From contig JAUMTW010000001.1 of NCBI GenBank assembly GCA_030531005.1, forward strand, positions 62,001-126,000: 64,000 nucleotides of DNA, in the 5' to 3' direction. Position 1 is the stretch's first letter. The number at the start of each line of letters is the position of its first letter. The notes below the pieces were generated by a model. That model was given only the letters and a program-made list of their open reading frames with translations. It was not told the origin of the DNA and did not search any database. The translations under genes were made by a program, and so were the position numbers. The stretch is from Corynebacterium sp. (lineage in GTDB: Bacteria > Actinomycetota > Actinomycetes > Mycobacteriales > Mycobacteriaceae). Shown here piece by piece: positions 36,501-48,288 of the stretch.

Positions 36501-38243
36501 TTAATTCACCTCTGGAGGATTCAGCGGATCGCCCACGTGGTAGAACGGGGTCTCATCGGCAGTCAATGGGGTCTTACCAGAGATAAGATCGGCAGCCTTT
36601 TCCGCGATCATCATGGTAGGAGCATAAATATTGCCGTTGGTGATGCTTGGCATCACCGAAGCATCGACAACGTAGAGTTGTTCAGTGCCGTGAACCTGCA
36701 TGGTGTTTGGATCAACCACAGCCATTGGATCAGAAGCGGGGCCCATAGCGCAGGTACAGGATGGGTGCAGTGCGGTCTCGGCATCATTGCGAACCCACTC
36801 CAGGATCTCCTCGTCACTTTGGACTTGGGGGCCAGGAGAAATCTCACCATCGGTGAATTCCTTCATCGCGGGGGTGTCAAGCAGACGACGTGATACACGT
36901 ACCGCCTCGACCCACTCTCGGCGGTCTTGCTCGGTGGAGAGATAGTTAAACAAAATCTCCGGCTTCTTACGTGGGTTTGGCGAGGTGATACGCACATGGC
37001 CAATGGCATCGGAATACATTGGACCCACGTGGAATTGGAATCCATCCTTACCCTCCGGCTTGGAGCCATCGTAGCGCATAGCCAGTGGTAGGAAGTGGAA
37101 CATCAGATTTGGATATTCCTCATCATCGTTGGAACGGGCGAAGCCACCAGCTTCGAAGTGCGAGGTCGCCACTGGGCCCTTCTTGGTGAGCATCCACCAC
37201 AACCCAATGAATGGCCAACGCCACTTCTCCAGGTAGCGCTGGGAAGACACTGGTTGGGTGCAGTTGTACTGTACATAGACCTCCAGGTGGTCTTGGAGGT
37301 TTTCGCCCACACCGGGTAGGTCGTGAACCACGTTCACACCAACCTTGTTGAGTAGCTTTTCATCGCCAACCCCGGAGAGCTGCAGTAGCTGTGGGGAGTT
37401 GAAAGCGCCACCACATAGGATCACCTTGTCTGCACGAACCTGGTGGATGCGGCCCTTCCACTTGTACTCCACGCCCACAGCCTTCTTGCCTTCGAAGATA
37501 ATGCGGGTGACCTCAGCGCGGGTGCGCAACTCTAAGTTCTCACGATCAAGGACTGGGTGCAGATACGCACGAGCTGCAGACAGGCGCTTGCCACCATCAA
37601 TATTGGCATCGAATGGGCCGAAGCCTTCTTGGCGATAGCCATTGACATCTGGGGTGTAGTTGTAGCCCGCCTGCTGGATGGACTTGAAGAAAGCCTGGAA
37701 TAATGGGGATGAGGCAGGGCCACGCTTCATACGAAGTGGACCATCATGGCCTCGACGTGGGTCATCGTCCGGCGAACCCAAGGCATTTTCCATCCGCTTG
37801 AAGTATGGTAAGCAGTACTTCCAGTCCCAATTTTCCAAGCCTTCGCGCTGACCCCACTTCTCATAGTCCATAGGGTTACCGCGCTGGTAGATCTGCCCGT
37901 TGATGGAAGAAGAACCGCCAACAACCTTGCCGCGAGCATGGTAAATCCGGCGGTTATTCATCTCTGGTTCCGGAGCAGATTCATATTCCCAGTCGTAATG
38001 CTTATTGCCTATAGGGAAGGAAAATGCCGACGGCATGTGGATAAATAGATCCCACAAGGAATCCATGCGGCCAGCTTCCAACACCATTACTTCGGTGGTG
38101 AAATCTGCAGACAGGCGATTTGCCAGTACCGAACCAGCGGAGCCGGCACCGACGATGACCACATCGCGGTATTCCACGGAATTAGAGTCCTGTGGCTGGG
38201 TGGACTTGCCAATAGCCTGCTTGAGTCGTTGGGATAAATTCAC
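36501..38243 (-). CDS. betA: Choline dehydrogenase (GMC flavoprotein)
   Basis: BetA oxidises choline to betaine aldehyde using FAD and belongs to the glucose-methanol-choline oxidoreductases. The 580-residue protein has the FAD Rossmann motif [38 protein letters not shown], the second GMC signature [16 protein letters not shown], and the C-terminal catalytic His in [11 protein letters not shown] followed by [20 protein letters not shown] at 38243 is preferred because TTGGAGG lies ~10 bp upstream; the frame extends to 38300. It is transcribed away from betT, so the two share a 480-bp regulatory region. Confidence 0.92.
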   Translation of the reverse strand: MNLSQRLKQAIGKSTQPQDSNSVEYRDVVIVGAGSAGSVLANRLSADFTTEVMVLEAGRMDSLWDLFIHMPSAFSFPIGNKHYDWEYESAPEPEMNNRRIYHARGKVVGGSSSINGQIYQRGNPMDYEKWGQREGLENWDWKYCLPYFKRMENALGSPDDDPRRGHDGPLRMKRGPASSPLFQAFFKSIQQAGYNYTPDVNGYRQEGFGPFDANIDGGKRLSAARAYLHPVLDRENLELRTRAEVTRIIFEGKKAVGVEYKWKGRIHQVRADKVILCGGAFNSPQLLQLSGVGDEKLLNKVGVNVVHDLPGVGENLQDHLEVYVQYNCTQPVSSQRYLEKWRWPFIGLWWMLTKKGPVATSHFEAGGFARSNDDEEYPNLMFHFLPLAMRYDGSKPEGKDGFQFHVGPMYSDAIGHVRITSPNPRKKPEILFNYLSTEQDRREWVEAVRVSRRLLDTPAMKEFTDGEISPGPQVQSDEEILEWVRNDAETALHPSCTCAMGPASDPMAVVDPNTMQVHGTEQLYVVDASVMPSITNGNIYAPTMMIAEKAADLISGKTPLTADETPFYHVGDPLNPPEVN

Positions 38244-38724
38244 TACCTTCGTACCTCCAATGTCCGAATGCGCCCGGTAAAGTGCCCGACCAAAAGGCAT
38301 AGGACAACTGATCCGGAAGCAGCTGAGTATTTTCCAAGAGTCAATTCTAACGAAAAATGGCTACTAGTGTCGGAGCTGCTTGTAGTGCCAATTGCTCCTA
38401 TACTGAGAATAAGCCCCTGTGAACCACCTTGCAGATTCTGAGCTCGAAGTCGGCATTTTTCCAGGTTATATGGGAAAATTGGCCGGAAGGCGGTGCGGGT
38501 GCTTGGAGCTAACTTTGCTTAGTATCCGAAGTCATGGCACTGCTCGGTCCCCTGAATGTGGGTAACGGCATGATGCGCAGATTTGGTGGGGAAGTCGACG
38601 CGACAGGGCATGGCTTATGGTCTGCTCAAAACTTTTGTGTTGCCCGATAAGGTATGTCTGCTACTAATTCGTAATCTCTAGTAGTCGCCGGATCTTCTCC
38701 AAGGGATTCGCGGGGAATACATAT
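38244..38724. other. Divergent betA/betT regulatory region
   Basis: This 480-bp region separates the divergent choline genes. No gene or clear inverted repeat was recognised in it. It should hold both promoters and any choline- or osmo-responsive operator. No BetI-type repressor gene is in the window. Confidence 0.5.
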
Positions 38725-41088
38725 GTGTACGTTGTTGTCTGCACCGAAGGTAGGAAGACCTTGGCCACTTCAAAACAACCGGATCAATCCGAGGTGGATG
38801 CAAATACCACCGCGGGCAAACAAACAAACCCCAACATCAATACTGAGCCTAGCGCCGCAAGCGCCGGAGCTGCACCGGCGCAAACAATGTCTGGTGGGGA
38901 CAAGAAGTTATCAGAGGCAATTACCCCACATTGGAAAGATGCCACATCGATTCGACGCGATAGTGGGGCTCGCCCTGGCTCTGGTGTCGGTGCGACCGGT
39001 TCCGGCAATCATCCTGATGTGAATTGGCCTGTTTTTATCACCTCGGGTTCTATTGTCTTGCTGATCGCCGTGTGGGCAATCATCGCCCCAGATAATGCCT
39101 ACAATGTGCTCAACACTATCGTGAGCTCGGTTTCGACTAACTTGGGCTGGTTCTATATTCTCACTGCCACTGTCGCAGTGGTCTTTATGATCGGCATTGC
39201 TGTGTCCAAGGCCGGCAATATTAAACTCGGTCCCGATCACTCGAAACCCCAATTCCGGCTGTTTTCGTGGGCATCGATGCTCTTTGCTGCGGGTATTGGC
39301 ACCGACCTGCTTTTCTATTCAGTAGCTGAGCCTGTCTCGCAATTCTATTTCCCACCAACAGGCAATGCGGAAGATATTGAGGCAGCCCGACAAGCAGTGG
39401 TACTCACCTTATTCCACTATGGCATCACCGGTTGGGCGTTGTATGCCTTGATGGGCATGGCCTTTGGCTACTTCGCATACCGGCTGAATATGCCGCTTAC
39501 AATCCGCTCGGCGCTCTATCCGTTGATCGGCAAGCGTATCCATGGACCTGCAGGTGACGCAGTTGATATTGCTGCGATGCTCGGTACCGTCTTCGGCGTG
39601 GCGACTTCGCTGGGTATTGGAGTCGTGCAGATTAACTATGGCATCCGCGTCCTTTTTGGAGTCGATGAGTCCCTCAGCTGGCAGATTGTGCTCATCGGCC
39701 TGGCGATTTTTATTGCCACCATCTCTGCTGTTTCTGGCGTGGATAAGGGCATTCGCCGCCTATCAGAGTTAAATGTAGCCCTAGCCATTGGCTTGATGCT
39801 TTACATTATGGTCACCGGTCAGACAGCATTCCTGTTCAATGCATTGGTAATGAACACCGGTGAATACGTCACTTCCTTCCCATTTATGACCATGGAGACT
39901 TATGCCTTTGATGGGGCAGAGGAGTGGCTGGCATCCTGGACGCTGTTCTTCTGGGCTTGGTGGATCGCTTGGTCGCCATTCGTCGGACTGTTTTTAGCCC
40001 GCATTTCGCGTGGCCGTAGTCTGCGCCAGTTCGTGGTCGGTACTCTGACCATCCCATTCCTGTTCGTGCTGTTGTGGGTTTCTTTCTTCGGTAACTCTGC
40101 GTTGGAGATCGTGCTCGGCGGCGATACTGCCTTTGGTGAAACCGCTGTGGAAAAGCCAGAGCGCGCCTTCTACATGCTGCTGGAGCAATATCCACTTGGT
40201 ACCGCTGTGGTGGCAGTTGCTACCTTGATCGCCTTCTTGCTCTATATCACCTCGGCTGACTCTGCTTCTTTGGTGATGAGTAACTTCACCTCCAAAATCA
40301 CTGATGCCCAGCAAGATGGTAAGCCATGGTCCCGCATTTTCTGGTCGGCTGTCGTTGGCGTGTTGACCATCGCCATGTTGTTCGTTGGCGGTATCCCCAC
40401 TTTGCAAGCGGCCACCATTATTATGGGCCTACCATTTGCAATCGTGATCTACTTGATCATGTATGGCCTCTTTGTTTCCTTACGCCTCGAGCTCCTGCAG
40501 CGTCGTTCTTCCCGAGTGGCCTTACACGGCGCGATGTCCGGGCGTGCTGGCAGTGGTGAGTCCAGCCAGAATTGGCGCCAACGGTTGCGTCGTGCAATGA
40601 CCTATCCATCCCAACGCCAGGTCAATCAGTATATTCATAAGGTTGCCTTCCCCGCCTTGGCAGAAGTGCGTGATGCCATTGCTGATTCCGGTGGCGAGGT
40701 AACCCTAGAGTCTAGCCCGGTGACTGAGGTGTGTGATGGCAAACTCAACCAATTGGACCTATTGGTGAGCTTCGGGGATGACCGGGACTTCCGTTTCCAA
40801 ATCTATCCAACCGAGCATCCCACCCCAAGCTTCTCTGGGCGCATTCACCTCGATAGTGAAGCCCAAACCAAGTACTACCGTTTAGAGATCTTTACTCTCA
40901 CTGGATCGCTGGGCTATGACGTATATGGCTATACCAAAGAGCAGCTCATCGAAAATGTGCTGGACCTGTATGAGCGTCACTTGGAGTTCCTGTACTTGCA
41001 AGCTGATGTACCAGGTAATTCAGACTTATCCGATGATGCCGCCCCAATTCCGGATTGGTCGGAAGACTACGGGCACGATGAGCAATAA
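38725..41088 (+). CDS. betT: BetT-like choline transporter (BCCT)
   Basis: This BCCT carrier of up to 787 residues has a long Ser/Ala/Gly-rich N-terminus (1-95), twelve TM helices (~100-600) and a ~180-residue C-terminal cytoplasmic domain. The substrate loop reads AAGIGTDLLFYSVAEPVS; Na+-coupled BetP has GMGIG here, whereas H+-coupled choline carriers such as E. coli BetT have GIGxD. FFWAWWIAWSPFVGLFLARI is the aromatic box. With divergent betA and downstream betB, choline is the likely substrate. GTG 38725 is the longest start; TTG 38761 has a purine-rich GAAGGTAGGAAG before it and may be the real one. Confidence 0.88.
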   Translation: MYVVVCTEGRKTLATSKQPDQSEVDANTTAGKQTNPNINTEPSAASAGAAPAQTMSGGDKKLSEAITPHWKDATSIRRDSGARPGSGVGATGSGNHPDVNWPVFITSGSIVLLIAVWAIIAPDNAYNVLNTIVSSVSTNLGWFYILTATVAVVFMIGIAVSKAGNIKLGPDHSKPQFRLFSWASMLFAAGIGTDLLFYSVAEPVSQFYFPPTGNAEDIEAARQAVVLTLFHYGITGWALYALMGMAFGYFAYRLNMPLTIRSALYPLIGKRIHGPAGDAVDIAAMLGTVFGVATSLGIGVVQINYGIRVLFGVDESLSWQIVLIGLAIFIATISAVSGVDKGIRRLSELNVALAIGLMLYIMVTGQTAFLFNALVMNTGEYVTSFPFMTMETYAFDGAEEWLASWTLFFWAWWIAWSPFVGLFLARISRGRSLRQFVVGTLTIPFLFVLLWVSFFGNSALEIVLGGDTAFGETAVEKPERAFYMLLEQYPLGTAVVAVATLIAFLLYITSADSASLVMSNFTSKITDAQQDGKPWSRIFWSAVVGVLTIAMLFVGGIPTLQAATIIMGLPFAIVIYLIMYGLFVSLRLELLQRRSSRVALHGAMSGRAGSGESSQNWRQRLRRAMTYPSQRQVNQYIHKVAFPALAEVRDAIADSGGEVTLESSPVTEVCDGKLNQLDLLVSFGDDRDFRFQIYPTEHPTPSFSGRIHLDSEAQTKYYRLEIFTLTGSLGYDVYGYTKEQLIENVLDLYERHLEFLYLQADVPGNSDLSDDAAPIPDWSEDYGHDEQ

Positions 41089-41095
41089 GGTTGCA

Positions 41096-41183
41096 CCAGC
41101 GTTAGGCTTGATCGCAGTGTTTGGTTAACGCTGGCTCCTAAAAGTACATCCCGGTGTGAGCTTCGTTGCGGAATTCCACCGGG
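41096..41183 (+). terminator. Two successive hairpins after betT
   Basis: CCAGCGTTA (41096-41104) pairs with TAACGCTGG (41126-41134), and CCCGGTG (41150-41156) pairs with CACCGGG (41177-41183). Neither is followed by a strong T-run. They may end betT transcription partly or only process the message before betB. Confidence 0.5.
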
Positions 41184-41310
41184 CTTGTTGTGTCCGTATT
41201 CGACTTGATTTCAGCGTTAGCGGTGAATACGAATTTTATGCTTTGCTCGGCCAGCTGGCGCGAAGATCGCTAGAATCGAAAAGAGTAATTGTCAGCTAAG
41301 AAAGGAAGCT

Positions 41311-42801
41311 ATGGTTAACACCCTGTATATCAATGGTCAGTGGGAAGCCGCGAGTGCAGGTACTACCCGCGAGATTCGCTGCCCAGCGAACCAGGAATTG
41401 GTAGCCGAAGTATCCGAAGCCAGCAGCGCTGATACGGAGCGCGCTATTGCCGCAGCTCGCGCTGCCTTTGATAACAATGCCTGGGAAGGCTGGTCCGCGT
41501 TTGACCGCGGCGATCTGTTGTTGCGTATTGCCGATGGCATCGAGCAGCGCAAAGATGAATTCGTTCGCGCTGAATCCTTAGACACAGGTAAGCGTCTGGC
41601 CGAATCTGATATCGACATGGATGACATCATCGGCTGCTTCCGCTACTTTGGTAAGCTTGCCGGCAATGATGCCGGCCGGGTGGTCGATGCTGGTGATCCA
41701 AGCGTGCGCTCGCGTATCGTCCGAGAGCCAGTCGGTGTTTGCGCACTGATCACCCCATGGAATTACCCACTGCTGCAAGTAGCTTGGAAGGTTGCCCCTT
41801 GCCTAGGCGCAGGTAACACCTTCGTGCTCAAGCCTGCTGAGCTGACCCCACACACCGCTATCTTGCTCATGGAAGTTATTGCGGCAGCAGGAGCGCCGAA
41901 GGGAGTAGCGAATTTAATCACTGGTGCAGGAGCTGATGCCGGTGCGCCTTTATCTACGGATCCACGCATCGATATGCTCTCATTCACCGGTGGCCTGGAG
42001 ACTGGGCGTAAGCTCGCGGCAAACGCTACCGCTACTGTAAAGAAGATCGCCTTAGAACTCGGTGGAAAGAATCCCAATGTGGTCTTTGCCGATGCTGACT
42101 TCGATGCTGCAGTCGATAATGCACTCAATGGTGCCTTCGTGCACTCTGGCCAGGTGTGTTCTGCAGGTTCGCGCTTGATCGTGGAAGAATCCATAGCAGA
42201 GCAATTCGTTGATGCCCTGGTAGCCAAGGCTGAGGCCATCAAGATTGGTGGCCCATTTGATGAGCAAGCAGAAACCGGTGCATTGATTTCTGCTCAACAC
42301 CGAGACAAGGTCGCAGCCTATGTTGATCATGCCCGGGAACAAGGTGCACGCGTCCGCTGCGGTGGCCACAATGCTGCTGGCAAGAGTGCTGATGGATCCT
42401 TGGATCTCGAGCAGGGCTATTTCTACCTGCCAACTGTCATTGATCAGTGCACCCAGCAGATGGATTGCGTGCATGATGAGGCATTCGGCCCAACTGTGAC
42501 CGTAGAGACTTTCAGCACTGAAGAAGAAGCCATTGCAATTGCAAATGACACCAACTATGGCTTGGCTGGTGCGGTATGGACCAGTGATTCCGGTAAGGCA
42601 GAGCGCGTTGCGCGAGCGTTGCGGCATGGCACCATTTGGATCAATGACTTCCACCCATACTTGCCACAGGCAGAGTGGGGCGGTTTCGGTGCTTCTGGCA
42701 TGGGTCGTGAGCTCGGCCCAACTGGTTTTGAGGAATACACTGAGCCAAAGCACATCTACGAAAACACCAAGCCAGCAGTCACCGGTTGGTTTGGCGGCTA
42801 G
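41311..42801 (+). CDS. betB: Betaine aldehyde dehydrogenase
   Basis: BetB oxidises betaine aldehyde to glycine betaine with NAD(P)+. The 496-residue aldehyde dehydrogenase has ITPWNYPLLQ, SFTGGLETG, the catalytic Glu249 in ALELGGKNP, and the nucleophile Cys283 in HSGQVCSAGSRLIV. A GAAAGGAAG ribosome binding site precedes ATG 41311. It lies 220 bp after betT in the same direction and completes the choline-to-betaine route with BetA. Other aldehydes cannot be excluded from sequence alone, but context strongly favours betaine aldehyde. Confidence 0.93.
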   Translation: MVNTLYINGQWEAASAGTTREIRCPANQELVAEVSEASSADTERAIAAARAAFDNNAWEGWSAFDRGDLLLRIADGIEQRKDEFVRAESLDTGKRLAESDIDMDDIIGCFRYFGKLAGNDAGRVVDAGDPSVRSRIVREPVGVCALITPWNYPLLQVAWKVAPCLGAGNTFVLKPAELTPHTAILLMEVIAAAGAPKGVANLITGAGADAGAPLSTDPRIDMLSFTGGLETGRKLAANATATVKKIALELGGKNPNVVFADADFDAAVDNALNGAFVHSGQVCSAGSRLIVEESIAEQFVDALVAKAEAIKIGGPFDEQAETGALISAQHRDKVAAYVDHAREQGARVRCGGHNAAGKSADGSLDLEQGYFYLPTVIDQCTQQMDCVHDEAFGPTVTVETFSTEEEAIAIANDTNYGLAGAVWTSDSGKAERVARALRHGTIWINDFHPYLPQAEWGGFGASGMGRELGPTGFEEYTEPKHIYENTKPAVTGWFGG

Positions 42802-42875
42802 TTTGGCGGCTCAGAGTAGCGCACAATTCGAAGTACGCACGAGGAGCGTATCCGTATCAGCGTTGTAGCGAGCGT

Positions 42876-42919
42876 GGGCTCTTTGGAACTTGCAGGATTA
42901 GGTTCCAAAGGGCCCTTTT
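42876..42919 (+). terminator. Terminator after betB
   Basis: Fourteen-bp arms (42876-42889 GGGCTCTTTGGAAC, 42902-42915 GTTCCAAAGGGCCC, one G-U pair) enclose a 12-nt loop and are followed by TTTTGTG. It lies 75 bp after the betB stop. Confidence 0.9.
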
Positions 42920-43081
42920 GTGTGATTGAGAGCCTTCTGGGGTGTAGCAGGCTCCTATATTGGGACGTGCTAGTCACATGAATAGCGTCTCTCCCAGCCG
43001 ATTACAGGGGCTCGTTCAGGGGTGACAGAGCCGGGCTTGCCTGAAGCGAAGATACGAAAACCTTTGCAAAGACTTTGCCGC

Positions 43082-43100
43082 ATCTGTTAGGCTAACCTCT
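43082..43100 (+). promoter_or_regulatory. DtxR-like iron box
   Basis: ATCTGTTAGGCTAACCTCT matches 14 of 19 positions of the DtxR consensus TWAGGTTAGSCTAACCTWA, including the whole core GTTAGGCTAACCT. It lies ~50 bp upstream of the siderophore-binding lipoprotein start, where a bound repressor would block the promoter. Iron regulation is therefore likely. Confidence 0.75.
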
Positions 43101-43150
43101 GATTCTCTTCCGAACGGGAAGTGAAAACCTATGAAAGGATAGACAGTATA

Positions 43151-44173
43151 GTGACTACTCGCTCTCTGTTTACGCGCACCATTGCCGGCGTAGCCGCCGC
43201 AACCCTGGCATTCGGTATGGTTGCCTGCTCGAGTGATGGCGACGACGATGCAGATACCTCTGCCGCCTCCACCACCAGCGCAACCGTTGATGGCGACGGT
43301 GTGTACCCAACCTCCATCGATACCAAGTTCGGAGAAGTCGTTATCGATGAAGCACCACAGCGCGTTGTGGCTCTGGGATGGGGCGATGCTGAAACCGCAC
43401 TCGCATTGGGCGTACAGCCAGTTGGTGCTTCGGACTGGCTGGGCTTCGAAGGCGATGGCGTAGGCCCTTGGGTCACCCAAAGCTATTCTGAGTCCCCAGA
43501 AATCCTGGGCACCACGGAGCTGGACTACGAAGCCATTGCTGCGTTGAACCCAGATCTCATTCTGGACGTTCGTTCCTCTGGTGATCAGGATCGTTATGAC
43601 ACTCTGTCTGCTATTGCTCCTACCGTTGGTGTACCAGTTGATGGCGACAACTACCTGACCACCCGCGAGCAGCAGGTTAAAATGATCGCTGCTGCTCTGG
43701 GCAAGACTGAAGAAGGCGAGCAAGAGCTGGCTTCCGTGGATGACCGCATTGCCGAAATCCGCGATGCTCACCCAGAGTGGTCTGACCAGACCATTTCTGT
43801 CCTCGCAAAGAGCGCTGAAGAGTGGGCCGCTTACACCGCTGGTGATGCCCGCGCTGATCTGCTGCTCGACCTCGGTTTCCAAGAGAACCCTTGGGTTGCC
43901 GAGCAAGCAGCTAGCGAAGACTCCTTCTACTTGGGTCTTTCCCCTGAGAACCTCGGTGAGGCTAACTCTGATGTGGTTGTTGCCCTGCCTATCAGTGGCG
44001 ATGCAGCAGAGCTGGAAAACGATCCAGCTTGGCAGGCTCTTCCAGCAGTGATTGATGGCAAGGCTATCGTCGTTGATGGCGACCTGGCACAGGCATTCTC
44101 CTTGGGCACTGTTGAGGCTACATTGTGGGCTCTGGACACCCTGGAGACTCAGCTGGCAGAAATCACTGCCTAA
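43151..44173 (+). CDS. Iron-siderophore ABC transporter binding lipoprotein
   Basis: The 340-residue protein is a class III (FepB/FhuD-like) periplasmic-binding-type lipoprotein. The N-terminus is a signal peptide with a lipobox ending at Cys (TLAFGMVACSSDGDDD), followed by an acidic linker. The mature part has RVVALGWGDAETALALGVQPVG, DYEAIAALNPDLILD and LADLLLDLG-like motifs of siderophore receptors. GTG 43151 is the likely start; a GTG at 43121 is in frame but adds unconserved residues. A DtxR-like box lies upstream and a terminator follows. No permease or ATPase genes flank it, so it must work with a transporter encoded elsewhere. Confidence 0.9.
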   Translation: MTTRSLFTRTIAGVAAATLAFGMVACSSDGDDDADTSAASTTSATVDGDGVYPTSIDTKFGEVVIDEAPQRVVALGWGDAETALALGVQPVGASDWLGFEGDGVGPWVTQSYSESPEILGTTELDYEAIAALNPDLILDVRSSGDQDRYDTLSAIAPTVGVPVDGDNYLTTREQQVKMIAAALGKTEEGEQELASVDDRIAEIRDAHPEWSDQTISVLAKSAEEWAAYTAGDARADLLLDLGFQENPWVAEQAASEDSFYLGLSPENLGEANSDVVVALPISGDAAELENDPAWQALPAVIDGKAIVVDGDLAQAFSLGTVEATLWALDTLETQLAEITA

Positions 44174-44255
44174 TCATTGTGCTGCACATCGCTGGTACAA
44201 ACGCTATGCGATAGGTTCTCGAGTTTTCACACGTTAGTGCTAGTGCGACAGCACC

Positions 44256-44291
44256 GAAACCCCGCACCCATCACCTGTGGTGCGGGGTTTC
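44256..44291. terminator. Bidirectional terminator
   Basis: Perfect 13-bp arms GAAACCCCGCACC (44256-44268) and GGTGCGGGGTTTC (44279-44291) enclose a 10-nt loop. It lies between the convergent lipoprotein and SucE-like genes and can serve both. Confidence 0.9.
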
Positions 44292-44327
44292 CTGCTGCCT
44301 TAGGACGCTTGTGGATAGCGTCGTTGC

Positions 44328-45938
44328 TTAGATACCACCGAGAATTTGGGCAATCAAGATCTTGGCTACCATCGCGACTGGATACACCATGGCATAGCCT
44401 AAGGCCACACGTGGATCCATGCCGGTGCGATCATTGGCAAAGGCAAGTACAGCTGGTTGTGTTTGTACACCCGCTAGAATGCCGGCAAGACGTGTGCCAC
44501 CAATGTGGAAAATATGGCGCATAATGCAGAAGGTACCCACGGCAATCATGGTGGAAAGTACGAAACCTAAGACGAGAATGCGCCACCAATCACCGGCTTC
44601 AAAAGCGGTGGCGATTTCGCCCCCAGCGCTTACGCCGGCCCGGGCTAGGAAAATCAATAACCCCAGTTCGGCTAAAACTTGACAGGTAGTAAAGGGGATA
44701 GCAGTAACGACTTTGCCGATGCGCCCAATGCGTCCGAAGATCAAACCCACGATCAAGGTGCCTGCGGCCGCGCCGATGGAAAAGAGATTCCCGGACGGCG
44801 TTACGATTTGATATTCGCCAATGTAGATACCAAGGGCCATACCTATGCCTAAGGTCACTGGGTTTAATGCAGTGAGTCCGCGTGTGGAATCACCAAAGAA
44901 CTTCGATAAGGCCTCAATGTGTTCTTTGGGAGCAACTACACGTACCCGGTCGCCTTGTTGCAAGGTCAGATGCGGGCTTGCCACCATGTCTTCATCGCCG
45001 CGGCGCACGCGCGAGATCGTGGCATCAAAGCGCTCTTCAATACCGAGAGCACCTAATGCACGCCCTGCTAAGCGCGGGTCGGACACAGTGATGCGGCGAA
45101 AATCTAATTGTGTACGGTCAGCATCAAGTGAATGCGTTGAACTATGGCCTAAGACTTCCACCACGTGCTCCACGGCTGCCTCAGTACCAACAACAGTGAT
45201 GAGATCGCCTGGCTGTACTCGGTATTGCTCATCAGGACGGAAAATCTTGCCTGTGGGTTCATGCGCTACCCGGGAAAAGGTGAGCTCCCCAGCTTGATAA
45301 TCATGTAGTTCACCTAGGCGTGGAGTATCAGTGCGTTCGACGCGGATGGTGCGATTAACGACCTCTGGTGGGGTATCTGCATCTTTTTGGCGCCCGCGTA
45401 GTGCGAATGTACTCGCGCCTAACATGACGAGTACCCCATAGATATAGGACACTGCATAGCCTACGGTGGCTGCTGCCGTTGCCCCAGAATAGCCAGCGAG
45501 CTCCGAGGCATTACCCGCAGCGGCAAGCGCTGGAGTATTTGTGAGTGCTCCGGCGAAGGTGCCGGCGATCATCGGGATAGATAGATCCAAGGCTTGCCCT
45601 AAAAGGACGGCCACAAAAGCCGTGGCTACAAAGAGCACGAGTAAACAGCACAATGGGCCGGTAGCGGTACGTAAGATGTGAAAGAAGTTTGGTCCGGCAC
45701 TAATGCCAATGGCAAAGGTGAATAAGGCTAATCCTAAGGAGCCGAGTTCATGGGGGACTTCTATTTCAATGCCCATGCCGGAGCTAGCTGCCGCAAGGGC
45801 AATACCACCGAATAGCACGGCCGCTGCACCCAAACTAATGCCGCGGAGTTTTATATGTCCCAGGATTGAACCTATACCGATAAGCAGAAATAAGGTCAGC
45901 ATCGGATTAGCTGCAAGATGTGCAAATACAGCGGACAT
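44328..45938 (-). CDS. AspT/SucE-type aspartate-alanine exchanger family transporter
   Basis: The 536-residue protein has two membrane halves (about 5 + 5-6 helices) with AAEx-family duplications (GIGSILGHIKLRGISLGAA, FTFAIGISAGPNFF, FAGALTNTPALAAA). A central cytoplasmic part holds two RCK-C (TrkA-C-like) domains (TFSRVAHEPTGK...LITVVGTEAAV and DATISRVRRGDEDM...VRVVAPKE). C. glutamicum SucE, a dicarboxylate exporter, has this architecture. Substrate could be succinate, aspartate or another organic acid. ATG 45938 (MSAVFAHLAANPML) is chosen over the longer frame to 46028, which has an odd hydrophobic lead. It is monocistronic and convergent with the lipoprotein gene. Confidence 0.82.
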   Translation of the reverse strand: MSAVFAHLAANPMLTLFLLIGIGSILGHIKLRGISLGAAAVLFGGIALAAASSGMGIEIEVPHELGSLGLALFTFAIGISAGPNFFHILRTATGPLCCLLVLFVATAFVAVLLGQALDLSIPMIAGTFAGALTNTPALAAAGNASELAGYSGATAAATVGYAVSYIYGVLVMLGASTFALRGRQKDADTPPEVVNRTIRVERTDTPRLGELHDYQAGELTFSRVAHEPTGKIFRPDEQYRVQPGDLITVVGTEAAVEHVVEVLGHSSTHSLDADRTQLDFRRITVSDPRLAGRALGALGIEERFDATISRVRRGDEDMVASPHLTLQQGDRVRVVAPKEHIEALSKFFGDSTRGLTALNPVTLGIGMALGIYIGEYQIVTPSGNLFSIGAAAGTLIVGLIFGRIGRIGKVVTAIPFTTCQVLAELGLLIFLARAGVSAGGEIATAFEAGDWWRILVLGFVLSTMIAVGTFCIMRHIFHIGGTRLAGILAGVQTQPAVLAFANDRTGMDPRVALGYAMVYPVAMVAKILIAQILGGI

Positions 45939-48018
<2,080 letters not shown>

Positions 48019-48275
48019 GTATTGCTTTCGCCGCGAAATGCAGGTCAGTCGAAAAAGGAGAATGCACTGCATGACTAACTGCCTCGGGAGGGATGCCCGT
48101 GGCTTAGATTGTAGTGTGCACACAGCCAGGAGGACACAAGAGATGTTCTTGCTGGCTTTGTGCCTTCTTTGGGGGTGAGGAAACGTTTCTGGTTGCGGCG
48201 GTAAACCATTGCCCCGTATTCGGCGCCAGTGACCAGTGGTGCGCTCGGCGACCTGCGTTTACCTGCCAAATGCGG

Positions 48276-48281
48276 TAAATT
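48276..48281 (+). promoter_or_regulatory. -10 element of ksgA, leaderless transcript
   Basis: TAAATT ends 7 bp before the GTG at 48289, and no Shine-Dalgarno sequence lies between. This fits a leaderless ksgA mRNA with its own promoter downstream of rpf2. Confidence 0.5.
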
Positions 48282-48288
48282 ATGGCAC

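Noticed and set aside
42052..42753. Long antisense frame opposite betB
   Set aside because: It is fully inside a well-conserved gene on the other strand and lacks any motif.
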